DNA of 64,000 nucleotides from Pseudomonas reidholzensis. Lineage in GTDB: Bacteria; Pseudomonadota; Gammaproteobacteria; Pseudomonadales; Pseudomonadaceae. The notes under the pieces are model-generated. The model made no database searches and was not told where the DNA came from. It worked only from the letters and a program-made list of their open reading frames with translations. The position numbers and the translations under genes were made by a program. Every line of letters begins with the position of its first letter. Within the stretch, counting starts at the first letter, position 1. Shown piece by piece: positions 20,621 through 29,400 of this stretch. Where the stretch lies: positions 62,001-126,000 of the forward strand of contig NZ_UNOZ01000029.1 in the NCBI RefSeq assembly GCF_900536025.1, read 5' to 3'.

Positions 20621-20673
20621 CTTAGACCTCATAAGTTTTTTTTCGCATAGGTGTTATGAAAAAAACTTCTAAG
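20621..20673. promoter_or_regulatory. A/T-rich imperfect palindrome in the adhesin/exporter promoter region
   Basis: The 471-base gap between the divergent adhesin and TolC-type genes contains CTTAG...AAGTTTTTTT (20621-20642) facing AAAAAAACTTCTAAG (20659-20673). The left side has seven extra bases. The surrounding 20600-20760 is markedly A/T-rich against a GC-rich genome, as expected for promoters. Protein binding here is inferred; related lap genes are known to respond to FleQ and RpoS. The rest of the gap shows nothing clear. Confidence 0.45.
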
Positions 20674-20791
20674 CTCGCGCGTTAAATGTTCTTAGCTCTG
20701 TTGTTACAAACATGAAACGGTTTGACTCTAATTTTTCGTCATTTTTTTGGCGATCGCAGCACCCATTTTGAGACCAGGGAGATGTACCCCA

Positions 20792-22165
20792 ATGCGCGTT
20801 CTTACCCCCATCACCAGTGCAATCCTGTTGGCCATGGCGTGCGCCAACGTTCAGGCGATGTCGATCACCGAAGCGGTCCAGAACGCCGTGGACCATCACC
20901 CGGAAATCAGCTCCTACCGCAACAGTCGGTTGTCTGCCGATGAAGACGTGAAGTTCGCGCGCGGCGGCTACTACCCGTCTGTCGACCTGGTGGCCGGCTA
21001 TGGTCGGCAACGCTCCGACAACCTCAATACCCGCGGCCTGAATGCCGACGGCACGCGCAATCACAACAAAGAGACGATGAACTACACACAGTCGGAGCTG
21101 CGCCTGCGGCAGATGATCTTCGACGGCTTCAACACCGCCAACGAGGTCGGCCGTACCGAGGCCGTGGCCAACTCCCGCGCCTACTACGCCCAGGCGGTCG
21201 CCCAGGACGTCGCCCTACGCACCATCGAGGTCTACCTCGAAGTGCTCAAGCGCCGCGAGCTGGTCACCCTGGCCAAGAACAACCTGCAGGCCCACCTGCG
21301 CGTCAACGACCAGATCGGCCTGCGCACCGAGCGTGGCGTCGGCAGCACCGCCGACCTCGATCAGTCGCGCGCACGCCGGGCCCTGGCGGAAAACAACATG
21401 GACACCGCCGAAGTCGACCTGGCCGATGCCGAGGCCAACTTCTACAGCGTGGTCGGGCGCCTGCCGGACGAGCTGGAGACGCCCTCGACGATCAAGGTAG
21501 AAATGCCCGGCACGATTGACGATGCCCGCCGCGGCATGCAGGAAAACAACCCCTACCTGCGCTCTGCCCAGGCCGACGTGAATGCCGCCGAGCAGCAGTA
21601 CGAGGTGGCCAAGTCGCCGTTCTACCCACGCCTGGACGCCGTGTTGGCCACCGGCGCCAACAACAACCTGGGCGGTGAACGCGGGCACAGCAACAACGAC
21701 TGGCAGGCCGGCGTTGAGCTCAACTACAACCTGTTCCGTGGCGGCAGCGACAAGGCCCGCCTGCAGTCCGACGCGCACAAGATCAACCAGGCGCTGGACA
21801 TCCGCAACAACGCCCTGCGCGAGCTGAACGAAAACCTCAGCCTGTCGTGGAACGCCATGACCAACGCGCGCAAGCAGACGCCAACCGCCCGTGAGTACGC
21901 CGAAACCACCCAGCGCGTGCGCGCCGCCTACCAGGACCAGTTCGGCCTCGGCCAGCGCACCCTGCTCGACGTGCTCGACAGTGAGAACGAGCTGTACAAC
22001 GCCAACCGTCGCTACACCGAAGTGCGCTACACCGAGGAGTACTCGATGTACCGCGTGCTGGCGACCATGGGCGAGCTGTTGGCCAAGCAGCGGATTTCGT
22101 TGCCGCCAGAAGCCATCGCCAAGAGTGAAGTACGCAGCGAAGCCAGGTTGCCCGAAATGCGCTGA
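20792..22165 (+). CDS. TolC-family outer-membrane protein of the adhesin secretion system
   Basis: 457 residues with signal peptide MRVLTPITSAILLAMACANVQA, then a TolC/AggA-type outer membrane efflux protein: repeats beginning ITEAVQNAVDHHPEI and RRGMQENNPYLRSAQADV, long amphipathic helices, and YNLFRGGSDKARL. It forms the outer-membrane channel of a type I secretion system. A GGGAG ribosome site precedes the ATG. It is the first gene of the exporter operon; the ABC gene starts 63 bases later and the HlyD gene 22 bases after that. From memory, the P. putida KT2440 gene lapE (PP_4519) occupies a similar neighbourhood. Confidence 0.93.
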   Translation: MRVLTPITSAILLAMACANVQAMSITEAVQNAVDHHPEISSYRNSRLSADEDVKFARGGYYPSVDLVAGYGRQRSDNLNTRGLNADGTRNHNKETMNYTQSELRLRQMIFDGFNTANEVGRTEAVANSRAYYAQAVAQDVALRTIEVYLEVLKRRELVTLAKNNLQAHLRVNDQIGLRTERGVGSTADLDQSRARRALAENNMDTAEVDLADAEANFYSVVGRLPDELETPSTIKVEMPGTIDDARRGMQENNPYLRSAQADVNAAEQQYEVAKSPFYPRLDAVLATGANNNLGGERGHSNNDWQAGVELNYNLFRGGSDKARLQSDAHKINQALDIRNNALRELNENLSLSWNAMTNARKQTPTAREYAETTQRVRAAYQDQFGLGQRTLLDVLDSENELYNANRRYTEVRYTEEYSMYRVLATMGELLAKQRISLPPEAIAKSEVRSEARLPEMR

Positions 22166-22228
22166 GGCTGAACGCAGCGCCGTTCGGCCCCAGCCGGGAT
22201 TTCTCCACCGCGGTAGGAGCAGGCCATC

Positions 22229-24373
22229 GTGACCAGTATGCAAAGTGCCCAGCCGCGGCTGGACGTTGACGATCCGTTGCTCGATGGCCTGTTGATCCTG
22301 TGCAAGCTGCATGGCTGCCCTGCCAGCCGCGCCAGCCTGTGCAGCGGGTTGCCCCTGGCGACCCAGCGGCTTGGCCCGGAACTGCTGCCCCGCGCGGCGG
22401 CCCGTGCCGGCCTGCAGGCGCGGGTGCTGAAGCGCGAGCTGGCGGCGATCTCGGCGCTCAACCTGCCGGTCCTGCTGCTGCTCGGCGACGGCCGCAGCGC
22501 CGTGCTGCAACGCTGGGGCGAAGACGGCCGGGCATTGATCCTGCCGTGCGAAGCCGAAGGCGGCGAGCAATGGGTCGAGCGTGAAGCGCTGGAGCAGGCG
22601 TACTCCGGCCAGGCCCTGTTTGCCCGCCCGCGGCATACCCTGGAGAACCTGCGCACGCCGTTGATGCCTCGGGTCGATGCCTGGTTCCGCGACACCTTGC
22701 GCCATTCTCGCTGGCTGTACAGCGATGCCCTGCTGGCCAGCCTGCTGATCAACCTGCTCGGCTTGATGGTGCCGCTGTTCGTCATGCAGACCTACGACCG
22801 AGTGGTGCCCAACCAGGCATTGTCGACCCTCTGGGTGCTGGTCGCCGGGCTGTTCATCGGCACCGCCTTCGAGCTGGTGCTGCGCATGGTCCGCGCGCAC
22901 CTGCTGGACCAGGCCGGGAAGAAGACCGACCTGATTCTTTCCGCGACCCTGTTCGAGCGCATCACCGGCATGTCGATGAAGGCCCGTCCGGCCACCATCG
23001 GCGGCTTTGCGCAGAGCATCCATGACTTCCAGGGGCTGCGCGAATTCCTCACTGCGGTGACCCTGACCAGCATCATCGACCTGCCGTTCGTGGCGCTGAT
23101 GCTGGTGGTGATCGGCCTGCTCGGCGGCTGGCTGGTGGTGATCCCGCTGGTGGCCTTCCCGGTCGCGGTGGGCTTTGCCCTGCTGATCCAGATCCGCCTG
23201 CGCGACACCGTGGAAAAAAGCCTGAGCCTCGGCGCGGTGCGCCAGGCGCTGCTGATCGAGACCCTCGGCGGGCTGGAAACGCTCAAGGCCTGCGGCGCCG
23301 AAAGCGAACGCCAATACCACTGGGAGCACACCAACGGCGCCATCGCCCGGCTCGATGCGCACGCGCGCAACCTGTCCTCGCTGGCGACCAACGGTACCTT
23401 GTTCATCCAGCAGTTCTGCGGCATGGCAACCATCGTCGCCGGGGTCTACAGCATCATTGCCGGCAACCTCAGCGTCGGCGCCCTGGTCGCTACCTACATG
23501 CTCGGCAGCCGCGTGCTGGCGCCTCTGGGGCAGATCGCCGGGCTGATCACCCGCTACCAGCAAGCCCAGCTGACCATGCGCAGCACCGACGCGCTGATGG
23601 CCCTGCCTCAGGAGCGCCAGCCCGACCAGCAAGCCCTCGAGCACACCACGCTCAAGGGCGGCCTGGCGGTCAGCCACGTGACCTTCCGCTACCCCGGGCA
23701 GAACGCCGCCGCCCTCAACGACGTCAACCTGAGCCTGCAGCCCGGCGAGCGCATTGGTATCGTCGGCCGCAGCGGCTCGGGCAAAAGCACCCTCGGCCGG
23801 CTGCTGATGGGCTTCTATAACCCGGACGAAGGCCAGGTGCTGCTGGACAACCTCGACCTTCGCCAGCTGGACATCGCCGACCTGCGCAGCCAGATCGGCT
23901 ACGTCGCTCACGACCTGCCGCTGCTGGCCGGCAGCCTGCGCGACAACCTGACCCTGGGCGCTCGCCATGTCAGTGATGCGCGCATGCTCGAAGTCGCCGA
24001 GCTGACCGGCGTCACCGAACTGGCCCGGCAACACCCGCAAGGCTTCGACCGGCCGGTCGGTGAACGCGGCCAACTGCTGTCCGGCGGCCAGCGCCAGGCG
24101 GTGCTGCTGGCGCGGGCGCTGTTACTGGAGCCGGCGATCCTGATCCTCGACGAGCCCACCAGCCACATGGACAACAGCAGCGAGGAGCAGCTGCGCCAGC
24201 GCCTGCTCGAGTGGGTGCCGGGCAAGACCGTGCTGCTGGTCACCCACCGCACCGCGATGCTCAGCCTGGTGGACCGGCTGCTGGTGCTGGACAACGGCAA
24301 GATCGTCGCCGACGGGCCGAAGGATGCGGTCATCGACGCCCTGCGCAAGGGCCGCATCGGCGCGGCCCTGTAG
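22229..24373 (+). CDS. Type I secretion ABC permease/ATPase (LapB/LapI-like)
   Basis: 714 residues starting at a GTG (MTSMQSAQPRLDVDDPLLDG). The N-terminal ~130 residues are a C39-like domain in which a proper bacteriocin-peptidase Cys-His site is not evident, as in RTX exporters that do not cleave a leader. Membrane helices span ~150-440. The ATPase domain carries GRSGSGKST (Walker A), LLSGGQRQAVL (signature), ILILDEPTSHMD (Walker B) and LLVTHR (H-loop). It energises adhesin export from the cytoplasm. Start choice: a GTG after TAGGAGCAGGCCATC; an ATG three codons later is possible. Confidence 0.93.
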   Translation: MTSMQSAQPRLDVDDPLLDGLLILCKLHGCPASRASLCSGLPLATQRLGPELLPRAAARAGLQARVLKRELAAISALNLPVLLLLGDGRSAVLQRWGEDGRALILPCEAEGGEQWVEREALEQAYSGQALFARPRHTLENLRTPLMPRVDAWFRDTLRHSRWLYSDALLASLLINLLGLMVPLFVMQTYDRVVPNQALSTLWVLVAGLFIGTAFELVLRMVRAHLLDQAGKKTDLILSATLFERITGMSMKARPATIGGFAQSIHDFQGLREFLTAVTLTSIIDLPFVALMLVVIGLLGGWLVVIPLVAFPVAVGFALLIQIRLRDTVEKSLSLGAVRQALLIETLGGLETLKACGAESERQYHWEHTNGAIARLDAHARNLSSLATNGTLFIQQFCGMATIVAGVYSIIAGNLSVGALVATYMLGSRVLAPLGQIAGLITRYQQAQLTMRSTDALMALPQERQPDQQALEHTTLKGGLAVSHVTFRYPGQNAAALNDVNLSLQPGERIGIVGRSGSGKSTLGRLLMGFYNPDEGQVLLDNLDLRQLDIADLRSQIGYVAHDLPLLAGSLRDNLTLGARHVSDARMLEVAELTGVTELARQHPQGFDRPVGERGQLLSGGQRQAVLLARALLLEPAILILDEPTSHMDNSSEEQLRQRLLEWVPGKTVLLVTHRTAMLSLVDRLLVLDNGKIVADGPKDAVIDALRKGRIGAAL

Positions 24374-24395
24374 ACGTCCTTCGAGGAGTAGGCCC

Positions 24396-25742
24396 ATGCC
24401 TTTCATGCGCAGTTATTTCCAGGGTGCCGGCAAGACCGCCGAGCGCGATTACATGCCCGAGCTGGCCGGCGCCACGCTGCAGGAGTCGCCGCGCCTGTCG
24501 CGCCTGACGGTGTGGCTGGCCGCTGCGCTGCTGCTGGCGGCACTGGCCTGGGCCAGCCTGGCGGTGCTCGACGAGGTCACCGTCGGCGAAGGCAAGGCCA
24601 TCCCGTCGAGCAAGATCCAGGTGGTGCAGAACCTCGAGGGCGGCATCGTCACCGAAATTTTCGTCCGCGAGGGCCAGATGGTCGACAAGGGCGCGACCCT
24701 GCTACGCCTGGACGACACGCGGTTCTTGTCCAACAAGGGCGAAAGCGAGGCTGATCGCTATGCTTTGACCGCTCAGGTCGAGCGCCTGGCGGCGGAAGCC
24801 GAGGGCCGGCCGTTCCAGCTGTCCGACGAGATTCGCGCCAAGTCGCCGCAAGTGGCCGAGGATGAGACCGCGCTCTACCAATCCCGTCAGCGGCGCCTGG
24901 CCAGCGAGAAACAGACGCTCAACGAGCAGCTGCGGCAGAAGACCCAGGAGCTCGCCGAGTTTCGCTCCAAGGTCGAGCAGTACCGCTCTGCCCTGGGCTT
25001 GTTGCAGCAGGAGCTGAACATGTCCACGCCGCTGGTCGGCACCGGGGCGATCTCGCCGGTGGAGATCCTGCGCCTGAAGCAGCGCACGGTCGAAGCGCGC
25101 GGCCAACTCAACGCCACCAGCCTGGCGATCCCCCGGGCCGATGCGGCCGTGGCGGAAATCAAGAGCAAGATCCAGGAGTCGGATGCGGCGTTTCGTTCCG
25201 AGGCGGCCAAGGAGCTCAACGACAAGCGCACCGAGCTGTCGAAGATCGCCGCGACCAGCATCGCCATCGACGACCGGGTCAACCGCACCACGGTGGTGTC
25301 GCCGGTGCGCGGCATCGTCAAGCTGCTCAAGGTCAACACCATTGGCGGCGTGGTGCAGCCGGGCAGTGACCTGGTGGAGATCGTGCCGATCGAGGACAAC
25401 CTGCTGATCGAGGCCAAGGTGCGCCCGCAGGATGTGGCATTTCTGCACCCGGGGCAGACCGCCATGGTCAAGTTCAGCGCCTACGACTACACCATTTATG
25501 GCGGGCTCAAGGCCAAGCTGGAGCTGATTGGCGCGGACACGGTGACGGATGACAAGGGCAATGCGTTCTACCTGATCCAGGTGCGCACCGACAGGAATCA
25601 CCTGGGTGGGGACAACAAGCCGTTGTTGATCATTCCGGGGATGGTGGCGACGGTGGACATCATTACCGGGCAGAAGAGCGTGCTCGATTACCTGCTCAAA
25701 CCGGTGCTCAAGGCACGCACCGAGGCCCTGCGCGAGCGCTGA
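24396..25742 (+). CDS. HlyD-family membrane fusion protein (LapC/LapJ-like)
   Basis: 448 residues starting MPFMRSYFQGAGKTAERDYM after an AGGAG site. It has one membrane helix (~40-60), a lipoyl-type hairpin (VVQNLEGGIVTEIFVREGQMV), long coiled coils (~125-280), and the conserved C-terminal beta-barrel region (TVVSPVRGIVKLLKVNT, VEIVPIEDNLLIEAKV). It is the periplasmic adaptor joining the ABC protein to the TolC-type channel. Last gene of the exporter operon. The 161-base gap after it is mostly a REP pair. Confidence 0.94.
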   Translation: MPFMRSYFQGAGKTAERDYMPELAGATLQESPRLSRLTVWLAAALLLAALAWASLAVLDEVTVGEGKAIPSSKIQVVQNLEGGIVTEIFVREGQMVDKGATLLRLDDTRFLSNKGESEADRYALTAQVERLAAEAEGRPFQLSDEIRAKSPQVAEDETALYQSRQRRLASEKQTLNEQLRQKTQELAEFRSKVEQYRSALGLLQQELNMSTPLVGTGAISPVEILRLKQRTVEARGQLNATSLAIPRADAAVAEIKSKIQESDAAFRSEAAKELNDKRTELSKIAATSIAIDDRVNRTTVVSPVRGIVKLLKVNTIGGVVQPGSDLVEIVPIEDNLLIEAKVRPQDVAFLHPGQTAMVKFSAYDYTIYGGLKAKLELIGADTVTDDKGNAFYLIQVRTDRNHLGGDNKPLLIIPGMVATVDIITGQKSVLDYLLKPVLKARTEALRER

Positions 25743-25768
25743 GCAGACTCACGCTCTTGTGCTGTCTG

Positions 25769-25896
25769 TGCCGGCCCTTTCGCGGGGCAAGTCGCATCGG
25801 CGCACCGCCGCTCCCACAGGATTTGTGCTGGACACAGAATTCGGGCATTGCAGAGAACCTGTGGGAGCGGGCTTGCCCCGCGAAAGGGCCGGCACA
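25769..25896. repeat. REP pair (REPIN)
   Basis: TGCCGGCCCTTTCGCGGGGC (25769) and its complement ending GCCGGCACA (about 25896) bracket a long loop. The left REP carries an extra CATCGGCGCACCG stretch compared with the standard CAAGCCCGCTCCCACAGG, so it is an altered copy. It lies between the convergent exporter operon and the DTW gene. Confidence 0.85.
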
Positions 25897-25903
25897 GCAA
25901 ACC

Positions 25904-26503
25904 TCAATGTCCGCCATGATTACGTTCGAAGGTCTCGCGCCCCATGGCCTTGATCTGCCCTTCGATCAGCGCCTCGAACGGTCGCAACAAGGCATCGAAG
26001 CACACCGGTGCCTCCAGCGCATTCAAGCTCTGCACCACCGCCTCTATGGTCGACAGCGCACCCGGCTCGGGCGCCTTGCGCAGCCGGTAACGTGAGGCGG
26101 TCACCTGCCCCAGCGTGACCCGCGGCAAGGCTGCCAGCAGAGGGTTCAGGTACAGCAGCTTGCGCGCCTTGCGCCAGGTCCCATCGGGTACCACCAGCAA
26201 CAGCGGTCGCGCGTCGGTTTCGCCATAGGCCGTCAGCGCCTGCGCCTCATCGCCGGGAAACAGCAGCACCGGCCGATAGCCCGGGGTCGCCAGCCATTGC
26301 TCGAGGTCGGCAAACACCTCGCCCACACGCAACTCACCGTTGACCAGGCCGAGTGCGGCCAAGCGGGCGGTGTTCAAGGCATGCGCAGTCTCACTCGGGT
26401 GCTGCAGCAACAGCACACGGGTACGGCTTTCTAGGCGGGGGATCAGCGGGCAAAGGCAATGCTCTTGCGCACGCGTGCAGCGTTCGCAGCGGGGTCTGGA
26501 CAT
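25904..26503 (-). CDS. tapT: DTW-domain tRNA-uridine aminocarboxypropyltransferase (TapT/YfiP-like)
   Basis: 199 residues. Zinc-ribbon cysteines CERC...CLC lie at positions 6-18, then the conserved LLLQHPSE and the D-x-T-W motif (VPDGTWRKARKLL). These define the DTW family whose E. coli member TapT (YfiP) makes acp3U47 in tRNA from S-adenosylmethionine. The C-terminal STIEAVVQSL motif is also conserved. The function is by family membership. It is transcribed toward the REP pair and convergent with the adhesin exporter operon. Confidence 0.85.
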   Translation of the reverse strand: MSRPRCERCTRAQEHCLCPLIPRLESRTRVLLLQHPSETAHALNTARLAALGLVNGELRVGEVFADLEQWLATPGYRPVLLFPGDEAQALTAYGETDARPLLLVVPDGTWRKARKLLYLNPLLAALPRVTLGQVTASRYRLRKAPEPGALSTIEAVVQSLNALEAPVCFDALLRPFEALIEGQIKAMGRETFERNHGGH

Positions 26504-26582
26504 CGGGTTCTCCTGGCTGCGGCAAGTGTGCCATAGCCACCCGAGAAAAAGCCCACTTCCCTGTGGGAGAGACGATTACGCG

Positions 26583-28148
26583 CTAACGGTTGAAACGCTC
26601 GGCAAGGCTGTGCAGGTACTCGGCCATGCGCTCGAGGTCCTGGCTGATCTCGGCGCCCTGCTTGGCCTGCCCCGCGCTCTGGTCGCAGAGGTGGGCAATA
26701 CGGGTGATCTGCTGGTTGATGTCTTCGGCGACATGGCTCTGCTGTTCAGAGGCGGTCGCCATCTGCTGGCTCATGCCGGTGATCCGGCTGACCGCCTGGG
26801 CAATCCCCGACAGCGCTTCGCGCACCGCCTCGACACTGTGCACGCTGTCACGCGAGATCTGCTCGCCGCGGTTGGCGGTGGACACCGCGCGCTCGGCGCC
26901 GGCGCGCAGGGTGGCGATGATGTGGTGGATCTCGTCGGTGGAGGCCCGTGTGCGCTGCGCCAGTGAACGCACTTCATCGGCCACAACGGCAAACCCACGG
27001 CCCTGCTCGCCAGCGCGCGCCGCCTCGATCGCGGCGTTGAGCGCGAGCAGGTTGGTCTGCTCGGCGATCGAGGTGATCACATCGACCACGCTGCCGATCG
27101 ACTGGGTCTGCTCGGCCAGGGCATGCACCGCCTGGCCGATGTCATTGACCGCTTCACTCATGCTGCCCATGGCCTGCAGGCTTTGCTGGGCCAGCGAGGT
27201 GCCCTGCTGGGCGAGCTGGTCGGCGTCGCTGGCGGCATGCGCGGTGCTCTGCACGTTGTGGGTGACTTGCTGGATGGTCGCCGCCATCTGCGCAATGGCC
27301 GTGGCCGACTGATCGGTCTCGCTGCGCTGGCGGTCGAGCATCAGTGCCTGGGCGTCGGACAGTTCCGCCGACTGCGCCGCCCGCGACTTGACCCCGACTC
27401 CGGCGTCCACCAGCCGTGTCAGCGCGGTCTGCAAGCGCGCCTCCTCACTGATGATGGCCAGGTCGAGCTGCCCGCGCAGGCCAGGGTTGTCGCTGTAGGT
27501 CAGCGCCACCAGCGGGCTGGTGAAGGCCTTGGGGTGTTCGTCGAGGGTGCGCTGGATCGCCCGGCTGTGCCGATTTTCGACCAAGTACCAGGCGCCCAGC
27601 AAGCTGGCCATCAGCACCCCCAGCGCGGCATACGGCGGCAGCCACAGGTAGCCGGCAGCCGACACCAGGCCCGCGCCGATCAGCGGCCAGCCGTGGCCAA
27701 GCACATGGGTGGCGCGCGCCGCCCAGGACACCGCCGAGCGCCCACCGCGCAGGCGCGCATACAGCGCCTCGGCGCGGCGGATCTGCTCGCGGCTGGGCAC
27801 CGAGCGCACCGACTCGTAGCCGCTGATCCGGCCGTTTTCATACACCGCCGTGACATAGGCGCTGACCCAATAGTAGTCACCGTTCTTGGAGCGATTCTTG
27901 ACCACCCCCATCCACGGCTTGCCCTGCTTGATGGTGTCCCACATGTGCCCGAATACCGACGGCGGCATGTCGGGGTGGCGCACCAGGTTGTGCGTCTGCC
28001 CGACCAGTTCGTCGTAGGTAAAGCCGCTGATCGCCACGAACGCATCATTGCAATAGGTGATGCGGCTGTTGAGGTCGGTGGTGGAGATCAGCCGCTGATC
28101 GCTGGAGAACGTTCTTTCGTGCTCGGTGACGGGCAAATTCATGCGCAT
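26583..28148 (-). CDS. aer: Aer-type PAS chemoreceptor (energy/oxygen taxis)
   Basis: 521 residues. The N-terminal PAS domain (~15-125) has the Aer signatures ISTTDLNSRITYCNDAFV, LVGQTHNLVRHPDMPPSVF and VVKNRSKNGDYYWV, consistent with FAD binding. A hydrophobic pair of helices spans ~155-195 with no periplasmic domain, then a HAMP-like linker and the MCP signalling domain with hairpin tip IAEQTNLLALNAAIEAARAGEQGRGFAVVADEV. P. putida has three Aer-like receptors; from memory Aer-3 (PP_4521) sits in this neighbourhood. An alternative start is the ATG two codons later. Confidence 0.92.
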   Translation of the reverse strand: MRMNLPVTEHERTFSSDQRLISTTDLNSRITYCNDAFVAISGFTYDELVGQTHNLVRHPDMPPSVFGHMWDTIKQGKPWMGVVKNRSKNGDYYWVSAYVTAVYENGRISGYESVRSVPSREQIRRAEALYARLRGGRSAVSWAARATHVLGHGWPLIGAGLVSAAGYLWLPPYAALGVLMASLLGAWYLVENRHSRAIQRTLDEHPKAFTSPLVALTYSDNPGLRGQLDLAIISEEARLQTALTRLVDAGVGVKSRAAQSAELSDAQALMLDRQRSETDQSATAIAQMAATIQQVTHNVQSTAHAASDADQLAQQGTSLAQQSLQAMGSMSEAVNDIGQAVHALAEQTQSIGSVVDVITSIAEQTNLLALNAAIEAARAGEQGRGFAVVADEVRSLAQRTRASTDEIHHIIATLRAGAERAVSTANRGEQISRDSVHSVEAVREALSGIAQAVSRITGMSQQMATASEQQSHVAEDINQQITRIAHLCDQSAGQAKQGAEISQDLERMAEYLHSLAERFNR

Positions 28149-28283
28149 CGGGGCAGTCCCTGCTTGGATTGACGGGAAATTCCATCACAGCAAGTAGATG
28201 TTTAGCAGAGTGCCCGCCGATCAGCGGTCAAGTTTTGTAGGAAATTTACCCGTCCTGACAGAATGCGCTCAACGGCATGTGTG

Positions 28284-29177
28284 TCAGCCGACGTTGAGCT
28301 GGCTTTTAAGCAGGTCACGGAAGGTCTGGATCAACGGTTCGCGGCTGCGACCCCGGCGGATGATCAATGAGAATGGCGCCTGATAGCCGAACGTGGCCGG
28401 TGAAAGCACCCGCAGGTCGCCTTTGTCGACCCAGGCCTTGGCGTAGTGCTCGGGCAAGTAACCGATGTAGGCGCCGGAGAGAATCAGGATCAACTGCGCC
28501 TCCATGCTTTCGACCGTCGCCGCGCTGTGCTTGAAGCCGTGCCGAGCCAGCTCGGCCTGGCTCCAGTAACCGCGCCCGACCATGCGCTGCTGGGTGACCA
28601 CCGGCTCAGGGATGCGTCGCTCGCTGAACAACGGATGCCGGCTGCTGCAGTACAGCCAGTGCTGTTCGCGGTACAGCGGCTGGTAGACCAGGCCGCTCAT
28701 GCGCGACGAGAACGCGCCGATGGCCAGGTCCAGGCGATTGTCCTGCACCCCCAGCTGCAGCTCGTAGGGGCTGGACACCGACAGGTGCAGGTGCACCGCC
28801 GGATGCTCCTGGCTGTAGGCACCGATCGCCTCGGCCAGCGGCAGCGCCCGATCACCGACCGTGGAGTCGATCACGCCCAGGTTGAGGGTGCCGCGCAGTT
28901 CGCCCTTGAGCGCGGCGGCGTACTGCTCGAAGCCGTCCATTTCCGCCAGCAGGCGCAAGGTCTCCTGGTGGAACAGCTCGCCCTTGCTGGTCAGGCTGAA
29001 GCCGCCGCGCCCGCGGTGGCAGAGGACGATGCCCAGCGCGCTTTCCAGCTGGCTCATGTAAGTGCTGATGGCCGACGTCGACAGGTTCAGATCGCGCTGG
29101 GCGTTGGCGAAGCCCTGATGGCGCGCCACGCTGACAAAGATGCGCAGCAGTTTCAGGTCGGGCAGTGAAGAGGCCAT
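28284..29177 (-). CDS. gbuR: LysR family regulator next to guanidinobutyrase (GbuR-like)
   Basis: 297 residues starting MASSLPDLKLLRIFVSVARHQ. The LysR winged helix (QGFANAQRDLNLSTSAISTYMSQLESALG) is followed by a substrate-binding domain. It is divergently placed 223 bases from gbuA, the arrangement of GbuR/GbuA in P. aeruginosa, where the regulator activates the guanidinobutyrase gene in response to 4-guanidinobutyrate. The link is by context and family; I see no confirmed operator in the 29178-29400 gap, although that gap is unusually A/T-rich at 29230-29280. Confidence 0.85.
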   Translation of the reverse strand: MASSLPDLKLLRIFVSVARHQGFANAQRDLNLSTSAISTYMSQLESALGIVLCHRGRGGFSLTSKGELFHQETLRLLAEMDGFEQYAAALKGELRGTLNLGVIDSTVGDRALPLAEAIGAYSQEHPAVHLHLSVSSPYELQLGVQDNRLDLAIGAFSSRMSGLVYQPLYREQHWLYCSSRHPLFSERRIPEPVVTQQRMVGRGYWSQAELARHGFKHSAATVESMEAQLILILSGAYIGYLPEHYAKAWVDKGDLRVLSPATFGYQAPFSLIIRRGRSREPLIQTFRDLLKSQLNVG

Positions 29178-29400
29178 GGCACAACGGGTCCGCTAGGTGG
29201 GCAATGGGCAAAGTCTAACCCGAGCGAGGCAATTAGTTCAGAAAATCCTGAAGTAAGTATTTGCCGGTAGCGATTCTTTCCAGGCACTACCTTGCGCAGA
29301 CTGGCCGAAATGTCCCTGCCCGCCGGCACTCCAGTCCTGCAAGGCGTGCGTGGCACAGGTTCGAACAAACAAAACAATCGACCGACTGATGAGGCCCACC

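Noticed and set aside
21215..24073. A 952-codon minus-strand frame across the TolC-type and ABC genes
   Set aside because: Antisense to two well-supported genes and made of Gln/Ala/Gly/His-rich sequence typical of shadow frames in GC-rich DNA.
28218..28231. Anr-like TTGACCGCTGATCG upstream of the Aer-type receptor
   Set aside because: Only the first half-site fits; the second half (GATCG) differs from ATCAA at most positions.
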